A DNA stretch of 9,898 nt. Source: Lachnospiraceae bacterium. GTDB taxonomy: Bacteria; Bacillota; Clostridia; Lachnospirales; Lachnospiraceae. Below the pieces are notes generated by a model that did no database searches, was not told the origin of the DNA, and worked only from the letters and a program-made list of their open reading frames with translations. This document shows positions 5,521-9,898 of the stretch, one piece after another. The first letter of the stretch is position 1; every line of letters starts with the position of its first letter. The DNA is taken from positions 1-9,898 of the forward strand of contig JAGDCQ010000056.1 of assembly GCA_017958465.1 (NCBI GenBank), given 5' to 3'. The translations under genes were made by a program, and so were the position numbers.

Positions 5521-7651
5521 ATTCTTGTTTAAGAATGTATACCTCTACATTGCCGCGATGATCGATGGCGTAGAGCGTGTGGGGGCCGGCCCCGTTAAGA
5601 CGCAGGAGAAGGCGGTCCTCGTAGGGCCTTAATACTGCTGCCTCAGATTCTTTTTCGGCAAATTGCCCGGGTGTCAGCTCGCCGGGCAAAAGCAGGAATT
5701 TTGCGAGCCCGCTCTCATAGTCGCTTACATCCAAAACCGCAAGGTTAGTGCCGCTTGGCGATGTGAACGAGCCAAGAAGGTCGATCTTTGGCGCTGTGGT
5801 ATCATCGTTGAGGATATAGCGGACAAGGACTTCGTTGCCGGCATAATCCGAAGCGTAGAAGCTGTAAACACCGCCTTTTGCAAGGCGCAGGGCTTCGGTG
5901 TAGGCTGTTCCGGACACTCCGCGAAGGAAGAAGGCCATATTCGCCGTGTCGGTCTCCGAGGTCTCAAGAGCGTACCTTATAGTGCGGATGCCGGAGAGCA
6001 GATCTTTTCCGGAAACCGAGAGGACTATCACGTCACCCTCAAAGGTCCGGTTTATCTTGAGTTCAGGGGCGTCGGTATCGGGGAAAAGGGTTCCGGCTGC
6101 GCTTGCAAGAGCAGCGTAAAGGTCCGGGATCCCGGGGTATTTGATCTTGTCTGCCATATCGGCAAAGGGGTTAACCTCAGTAGTCTCGGGGTCGCTGTAG
6201 TCCGTGTCGTCCGCCGGGACCTGTTTGCGTGTGCTGAGTATAAGGTCCTTTATCTCGGCGGGGAAGAAGTTCTTTCCGGTAGACATAAGGACTGCCGCAA
6301 TGCCGGAAACATAGGGCGCTGCAAGGGATGAGCCGCTGTCCGGCGCATATCCGCCACCGACTACCGTGCTCAGAACGTAAACGCCGGGAGCTGCGATATC
6401 AACGGAGTTTTTCCCGTAGTTGCTCCCTTCGCGGCTGGTCTCGGTGGAAGCTATAAGCTTTCCGAACTGGTCGCACCAGGTAACAGAGATGCTGTTCTGG
6501 AGGTTGAAGCTTGCGGGATATACAGGGTATTCGTCGTTGTCGGTGCCTGTATTGCCTGCGGCACATACGAAGAGCATATCAGAACGCACCATCGCGGTCT
6601 TAAGTGAATCGAGAGATGCGGATGTGTCGTTTTTGCCGGATTTCTGGATCCCCCAGCTCATATTGCAGATGTCGGCGCCCATTGATGTTGCGTAGTTCAC
6701 GGCCTTTATGGCATTTGCGACTGTGCCGTAGGAACGGGAGCCGCCGTTCATCTTAACTACCATGATCTTTACCGGGGCAAAGGATGCGGTCCCCGCGATC
6801 CCGACTCCGTTTTCTGCCGAGGCGGCTATTATCCCGGCGATCTTGGTGCCGTGGTTGTCGTTATCAAGAAAGACACCGTCCACGTCTGTTGCTCTGTGGA
6901 TCACAGTGTTGTCGTTGTTGTAAAAATCCCAGCCGTAGATATCGTCTACGTAGCCGTTGTTGTCATTGTCTATGCCGTCATCGGGAATTTCGCCTTCGTT
7001 TACCCAGATGTGGCCTGCAAGCTCGGGGTGCTCGATATCGACACCGGTATCGATGATAGCCACAACTACAGGTTCCGGTGCAGGCACCACCGAGGGGTAG
7101 AGTGCCTTGGCTTCAGGGAAGTTGATGTCTATATCTTTGTGGATGGGAAGTGTGGTTGAAGAGCCTGCAGCGATATCGAAATAATCGTAAAAACCGTTGT
7201 TGTCAAGCGCCCAAAGGCCGTTGCCGTAGGCGTCGCCGTCCAGGGATTCCGGCGTCATCACGTAGTTCGGTTCCGCAATCTCAACGCCTTCAATGGATTC
7301 AAGCTGCGAAACGGCGTCGGAGACGGGAAGGGAAGTACAGCGGACAAGCATATAGATGCCGTCGAATTCTTCGCTTACTGTAAAGTGCTCAAGGTCGGAT
7401 ACAAGGCGGGTCCTTTCATCCTGTGAAACATCCTCTTGCCAAACTACGATATATTCGTTATTATGTATGTTGTCTTCGGCGATCCTGTTTGCGTTTGAGT
7501 ATGAGGGGGAACCTGTGGCGTTTATAAGGCCGGGGCTTTTTTCAACTTTTTTAAGAGGAAAGAAGTACGATAAAACAAGCCCTGCTGCAGCAAGAACAAA
7601 AGCTGCGGCAAGGAAAAGCGGCCATTTTAACTTTTTACCCGTTTTTTTCAT
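5519..7651 (-). CDS. Membrane-anchored subtilisin-family (S8) serine protease
   Basis: A 710-aa exported protease. Residues 1-9 are basic and 10-31 hydrophobic with no clear cleavage site or lipobox, so this is a signal anchor or signal peptide. Residues about 66-130 (EYIVVWQEDV to IAEPNYVM) resemble an I9-type inhibitor propeptide. The catalytic domain has Asp201 in AIIDTGVD, His267 in NDNHGT, oxyanion Asn367 in CAAGNTG and Ser442 in GSSLAAPYVSG, where the usual GTSMA reads GSSLA. An acidic loop (D228 to D237, DNDNNGYVDD) matches a calcium-binding insertion seen in subtilases. Residues about 535-710 form two Ig-like segments (DAPELKI...DYAGNEV; TAPKIDL...DHRGNVEV). The ATG at 7651 has GAGGT at 7661-7657, five bases upstream. 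Substrate and role (nutrient proteolysis or processing of surface proteins) cannot be told from sequence. Confidence 0.94.
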   Translation of the reverse strand: MKKTGKKLKWPLFLAAAFVLAAAGLVLSYFFPLKKVEKSPGLINATGSPSYSNANRIAEDNIHNNEYIVVWQEDVSQDERTRLVSDLEHFTVSEEFDGIYMLVRCTSLPVSDAVSQLESIEGVEIAEPNYVMTPESLDGDAYGNGLWALDNNGFYDYFDIAAGSSTTLPIHKDIDINFPEAKALYPSVVPAPEPVVVAIIDTGVDIEHPELAGHIWVNEGEIPDDGIDNDNNGYVDDIYGWDFYNNDNTVIHRATDVDGVFLDNDNHGTKIAGIIAASAENGVGIAGTASFAPVKIMVVKMNGGSRSYGTVANAIKAVNYATSMGADICNMSWGIQKSGKNDTSASLDSLKTAMVRSDMLFVCAAGNTGTDNDEYPVYPASFNLQNSISVTWCDQFGKLIASTETSREGSNYGKNSVDIAAPGVYVLSTVVGGGYAPDSGSSLAAPYVSGIAAVLMSTGKNFFPAEIKDLILSTRKQVPADDTDYSDPETTEVNPFADMADKIKYPGIPDLYAALASAAGTLFPDTDAPELKINRTFEGDVIVLSVSGKDLLSGIRTIRYALETSETDTANMAFFLRGVSGTAYTEALRLAKGGVYSFYASDYAGNEVLVRYILNDDTTAPKIDLLGSFTSPSGTNLAVLDVSDYESGLAKFLLLPGELTPGQFAEKESEAAVLRPYEDRLLLRLNGAGPHTLYAIDHRGNVEVYILKQE

Positions 7652-7669
7652 AATGTACCTCGCACCCGC

Positions 7670-7698
7670 ATTCTATCACAATGATTTTTGATTTACAA
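7670..7698 (-). promoter_or_regulatory. Extended -10 promoter for the subtilase gene
   Basis: Minus strand: -35 TTGTAA (7698-7693, four of six), a 17-base spacer, an extended TGA and -10 TAGAAT (7675-7670, five of six). Transcription would start near 7663, leaving a leader of only about a dozen bases, with the GAGGT ribosome binding site almost at the mRNA 5' end. Confidence 0.62.
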
Positions 7699-7729
7699 GA
7701 AATGTTTAAAATATGTTTACAACTTTTTC

Positions 7730-7758
7730 TTGACATCTTGAAAAAACCGTGATAAAGT
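7730..7758 (+). promoter_or_regulatory. Promoter of the rpmG-secE-nusG operon
   Basis: Perfect -35 TTGACA (7730-7735), exactly 17 bases, extended -10 TGA at 7750-7752 and -10 TAAAGT (7753-7758, four of six). Transcription would begin near 7765, about 55 bases before the rpmG start. It fires away from the subtilase promoter with about 30 AT-rich bases between the two -35 boxes. A run of eight T (7780-7787) lies early in the transcript; no stem precedes it, so it is not a terminator. Confidence 0.8.
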
Positions 7759-7819
7759 GAGTAGGCTATGGAAGAGGTCTTTTTTTTATGCCTAAATTTG
7801 AAAAACGGAGGTGGATATT

Positions 7820-7969
7820 GTGAGAGTTAAGATTACACTGGCTTGCACCGAATGTAAGCAAAGAAATTACAACACAATGAAAGAAAAGAAAAACCATCCC
7901 GACAGGATGGAAACAAAGAAGTACTGCAGATTCTGCAAGCGTCATACTATGCATAAGGAAACCAAGTAA
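7820..7969 (+). CDS. rpmG: 50S ribosomal protein L33
   Basis: A 49-aa zinc-ribbon ribosomal protein of the large subunit, starting at GTG 7820 with GGAGGTG at 7807-7813 six bases upstream. The protein opens MRVKITLACTECKQRNY and ends in KETK. Four cysteines in two CxxC pairs (C9/C12, C36/C39) make it the zinc-binding form of L33 rather than a cysteine-free zinc-independent form. The position ahead of secE and nusG is the standard one in Firmicutes and supports the call. A short 11-codon frame (ATG 7788 to TGA 7823) overlaps its ribosome binding site and start codon. No tRNA-Trp gene lies between it and secE, although some relatives have one. Confidence 0.96.
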   Translation: MRVKITLACTECKQRNYNTMKEKKNHPDRMETKKYCRFCKRHTMHKETK

Positions 7970-7992
7970 TCTGGTTCGAAAGGGGTAACACT

Positions 7993-8199
7993 ATGGCAGA
8001 TAACGAAACGAAAGCTGTAAAAGCTACCAAGAAGAGCTGGTTCAAGGGTATGGCGGCCGAATTCAAAAAGATAATCTGGCCGGACAAAGAGACAGTAGCC
8101 AAGGAATCGGCTGCAGTCGTAGTTGTATCGGTTGTTCTCGGCCTGCTGATCGTCCTCATTGATTTCCTTATTTCAAACGGACTTCAGCTGATTGTCTGA
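7993..8199 (+). CDS. secE: Preprotein translocase subunit SecE
   Basis: A 68-aa small subunit of the SecYEG channel that exports proteins, presumably including the two proteases in this window. It is the short one-helix form typical of Gram-positive bacteria: a charged cytoplasmic N-terminus, the conserved amphipathic segment EFKKIIWPDKE (residues 23-33, with the hallmark Trp-Pro at 29-30), then one transmembrane helix at about 40-60. AAGGGG at 7980-7985 is the ribosome binding site, seven bases before the ATG. It lies 23 bases after rpmG and 21 before nusG in one operon. Confidence 0.96.
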   Translation: MADNETKAVKATKKSWFKGMAAEFKKIIWPDKETVAKESAAVVVVSVVLGLLIVLIDFLISNGLQLIV

Positions 8200-8220
8200 T
8201 TGACATTAACAGGAGTGACT

Positions 8221-8748
8221 ATGGCAGATATCAGATGGTACGTTGTTCATACTTATTCGGGGTATGAAAACAAAGTTAAGACTAACATCGAACAGACGAT
8301 AATCAATCGTCAGCTTGAGGAACAGATCCGCGAGGTACGCGTACCCGTGGAGGAAGTTACCGAGATCAAGAACGGTGTTAAGAAGAAGATTTCCAGAAAG
8401 GTATACCCGGGTTACGTTCTCGTCAATATGGAGATGAACGATGACACCTGGTATGTCGTAAGGAATACGCGAGGCGTAACAGGCTTCGTAGGTCCGGGAA
8501 GCAAGCCCGTACCGCTTACCGAAGAGGAGGTACAGAAGTACCTCGGCGACAAAGAATCCACGGAGGACGTTGAAGTTAACTTCGCGGAGGGCGACCTTAT
8601 CACTGTTATTTCCGGAGCATGGGAGAACACTGAAGGCGTCATCAAGAAAATCGACACTAAAAAACAGACCGTTACTATCAATGTTGATATGTTCGGTCGC
8701 GAAACTCCCGTTGAGATCAATTTCAGCGACGTAAAAGTAGTAAAATAG
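8221..8748 (+). CDS. nusG: Transcription elongation/antitermination factor NusG
   Basis: A 175-aa factor that binds RNA polymerase and affects elongation, pausing and, in some bacteria, coupling to ribosomes. The NGN domain covers residues about 4-108 (RWYVVHTYSGYENKV, KVYPGYVLVNMEM, VRNTRGVTGFVG). The KOW domain starts at about 123 (EGDLITVISGAWENTEGVI) and ends with MFGRETPVEI. The loop reads GAWENTEG where many NusG proteins have GPFxxxxG. I chose the ATG at 8221, with AGGAG at 8211-8215; an upstream in-frame TTG at 8200 has no ribosome binding site and would extend the protein beyond the family N-terminus. Confidence 0.97.
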   Translation: MADIRWYVVHTYSGYENKVKTNIEQTIINRQLEEQIREVRVPVEEVTEIKNGVKKKISRKVYPGYVLVNMEMNDDTWYVVRNTRGVTGFVGPGSKPVPLTEEEVQKYLGDKESTEDVEVNFAEGDLITVISGAWENTEGVIKKIDTKKQTVTINVDMFGRETPVEINFSDVKVVK

Positions 8749-8770
8749 ACCTTATACTTTTACAGGAGTT

Positions 8771-8843
8771 TGTGGGAGGAATCGCGGTTTTTGCCAGAAA
8801 CCGCACGGGTACCGTAGCACCGGATCCTTCCGATAACACCACA
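8771..8843 (+). promoter_or_regulatory. Putative L1-binding leader (23S rRNA mimic) of rplK-rplA
   Basis: TGTGG (8771-8775) pairs with CCACA (8839-8843). A GA on the left faces an 11-base loop TTCCGATAACA (8828-8838). Next GGA(A)TC (8778-8783) pairs with GATCC (8823-8827). Inside are a 7-bp hairpin GCGGTTT/AAACCGC (8784-8804) and a weaker ACGG/CCGT hairpin (8805-8815). The outer part matches the L1 site of 23S rRNA, where GGUGG-GA-GGCU faces AGCC-(12-base loop)-CCACC. The AGGAGG of rplK (8847-8852) lies 3 bases beyond the structure. L1 is known to repress the L11-L1 operon in E. coli by binding such a site; that it does so here is inference. No T-tract follows, so it is not a terminator. Confidence 0.65.
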
Positions 8844-8861
8844 TCTAGGAGGTAATTAATC

Positions 8862-9290
8862 ATGGCAAAGAAAGTTACTGGTTACATCAAGTTACAGATC
8901 CCCGGCGGAAAGGCAACACCCGCACCGCCCGTTGGTCCCGCTCTTGGTCAGCACGGTGTAAACATCGTACAGTTCACAAAGGAATTCAATGCACGTACAG
9001 CAGACGCTAACGGCATGATCATCCCTGTTGTCATCACTGTATATCAGGACAGAAGCTTCAGCTTCATCACAAAGACACCGCCCGCTGCTGTTCTTCTTAA
9101 GAAGGCTTGCAACCTTGATAAGGCTTCAGGCGTTCCTAACAAGACCAAGGTCGCTTCTATCAAGAAGTCGGAAGTTCGCAAGATCGCAGAACTCAAAATG
9201 CCCGATCTTAATGCAGCTAACATCGATACCGCGATGAGCATGATCGCAGGTACCGCACGCAGCATGGGTATCACTGTTGTAGACGATTGA
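8862..9290 (+). CDS. rplK: 50S ribosomal protein L11
   Basis: A 142-aa protein of the GTPase-associated centre, where it binds 23S rRNA and helps factor-dependent GTP hydrolysis. The N-terminal domain shows the Pro/Gly-rich GGKATPAPPVGPALGQHGVN block, the region linked to thiostrepton-type antibiotics. The C-terminal rRNA-binding domain runs from about residue 70 (TPPAAVLLKKA) to the end (AGTARSMGITV). Length is normal. AGGAGG at 8847-8852 precedes the ATG. The leader upstream holds the putative L1 operator, and rplA follows after 18 bases, so the two are translated from one mRNA. Confidence 0.98.
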   Translation: MAKKVTGYIKLQIPGGKATPAPPVGPALGQHGVNIVQFTKEFNARTADANGMIIPVVITVYQDRSFSFITKTPPAAVLLKKACNLDKASGVPNKTKVASIKKSEVRKIAELKMPDLNAANIDTAMSMIAGTARSMGITVVDD

Positions 9291-9308
9291 TTGGAGGACT
9301 AAGGCAAG

Positions 9309-9898
9309 ATGAAAAGAGGAAAAAAATACAACGAGGCCGCAAAGGCATTCGATAAGACTGTAACGTATGATGTTAACGAGGCAGTTAAGTTAGTAAAGCA
9401 GGCATCCACTTCAAAGTTCGACGGTTCGGTAGAGTGCCATATCCGTCTGGGCGTTGACGGACGTCATGCTGACCAGCAGGTACGTGGTGCAGTTGTTCTG
9501 CCTCACGGAACAGGTAAGACAATCAGAGTTCTTGTATTCGCTAAGGGCGACAAGGTAAACGAGGCTCAGGCTGCAGGCGCAGATTTCGTAGGCGGCGACG
9601 AGCTCATCCCCAAGATCCAGAACGACAACTGGCTTGATTTCGACGTTGTTGTAGCAACCCCCGATATGATGGGTGTTGTAGGTCGTCTTGGTCGTGTTCT
9701 TGGTCCGAAGGGCTTAATGCCCAACCCCAAGGCAGGTACCGTTACCATGGATGTTGCAAAGGCTATTGCAGACATCAAAGCCGGTAAAGTAGAGTACAGA
9801 CTTGACAAGGCAAATATCATTCACTGCATCGTAGGTAAGGTTTCCTTCACCGAAGAGCAGCTCGCTGACAACTTCCAGGCATTGATCGGCGCGATCAT
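9309..9898 (+). CDS. rplA: 50S ribosomal protein L1, partial (3' end beyond window)
   Basis: The first 196 codons of ribosomal protein L1, normally about 230 aa. L1 forms the mobile stalk that moves deacylated tRNA out of the E site, and in many bacteria it also represses its own operon. The N-terminus MKRGKKYNEAAKAFDKT, the HIRLGVDGRHADQQVRG block and the signature GRLGRVLGPKGLMPNPKAG (from residue 125) are all present. Many L1 proteins have Pro where this one has Gly in VDGRHADQQ. GGAGG at 9293-9297 is 11 bases before the ATG, a slightly long spacing, and AAGG at 9301-9304 may help. No frameshift is seen up to the window edge. Confidence 0.97.
   Translation, partial: MKRGKKYNEAAKAFDKTVTYDVNEAVKLVKQASTSKFDGSVECHIRLGVDGRHADQQVRGAVVLPHGTGKTIRVLVFAKGDKVNEAQAAGADFVGGDELIPKIQNDNWLDFDVVVATPDMMGVVGRLGRVLGPKGLMPNPKAGTVTMDVAKAIADIKAGKVEYRLDKANIIHCIVGKVSFTEEQLADNFQALIGAI

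Noticed and set aside
5663..6331. 222-codon open frame on the plus strand.
   Set aside because: It is antisense to the subtilase coding region, which has an intact triad and correct domain order. Its composition (Cys/Arg/Gly-rich) is typical of a shadow frame.
7970..7992. GGTTCGAA between rpmG and secE resembles a tRNA T-loop, and some relatives carry tRNA-Trp here.
   Set aside because: The gap is only 23 bases, and no acceptor, anticodon or D arm is present. The match is best taken as chance.
8200..8220. TTG at 8200 as the nusG start.
   Set aside because: No ribosome binding site precedes it. AGGAG at 8211-8215 and the family N-terminus both point to the ATG at 8221.
8753..8758. TATACT as the -10 box of a separate rplK-rplA promoter.
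   Set aside because: It is a good -10, but no -35 better than three of six lies at 16-18 bases, so I do not annotate a promoter.
8784..8804. GCGGTTT/AAACCGC hairpin as a terminator between nusG and rplK.
   Set aside because: It is followed by ACGGGTACC, not a T-tract, and fits better as the inner arm of the L1-like leader.

Overview
The window looks like a chromosomal segment of a Gram-positive anaerobe of the Clostridia, most likely a Lachnospiraceae-type organism. The evidence is the gene order rpmG-secE-nusG-rplK-rplA, a short L33 with two CxxC pairs, a one-helix SecE, strong AGGAGG-type ribosome binding sites, a cytidylate-kinase-like protein, a clostripain-family lipoprotein and mid-range base composition. 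This placement is inferred from gene content, not from a database comparison.

Left end (1-936). A gene I do not recognise runs leftward off the window. It is read from a good sigma-A-type promoter (TTTACA-17-TAAAAT), and its leader can fold into a symmetric stem-loop. Diverging from it is a rightward group: alr (alanine racemase, D-alanine for the cell wall), a small stand-alone Hpt phosphotransfer protein, and a cytidylate-kinase-like P-loop protein that overlaps hpt by 4 bases. A strong intrinsic terminator closes this group.

Middle (3247-7651). Two large exported proteases converge on a shared hairpin terminator. On the plus strand is a clostripain-like (C11) cysteine peptidase lipoprotein with a Pro/Thr-rich linker and a very acidic, Tyr/Trp-rich region. 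On the minus strand is a membrane-anchored subtilase (S8) with an intact Asp/His/Ser triad and Ig-like C-terminal domains. The C11 gene starts only 15 bases past the T-tract of the preceding terminator, so it has no room for a promoter of its own after that terminator.

Right end (7652-9898). Divergent promoters separate the subtilase gene from the translation/secretion/transcription operon rpmG-secE-nusG-rplK-rplA, with rplA cut by the window end. The rpmG promoter has a perfect TTGACA. The 113-base gap between nusG and rplK holds an RNA structure that closely resembles the ribosomal protein L1 binding site of 23S rRNA and ends 3 bases before the rplK Shine-Dalgarno. This is a good candidate for an L1 feedback operator controlling rplK-rplA.

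Most of the window is housekeeping. I see no mobile element, CRISPR array, tRNA or rRNA gene. The most interesting signals are the L1-mimic leader, the odd C11 lipoprotein with its terminator-abutting start, the orphan Hpt, and the structured leader of the unknown gene.
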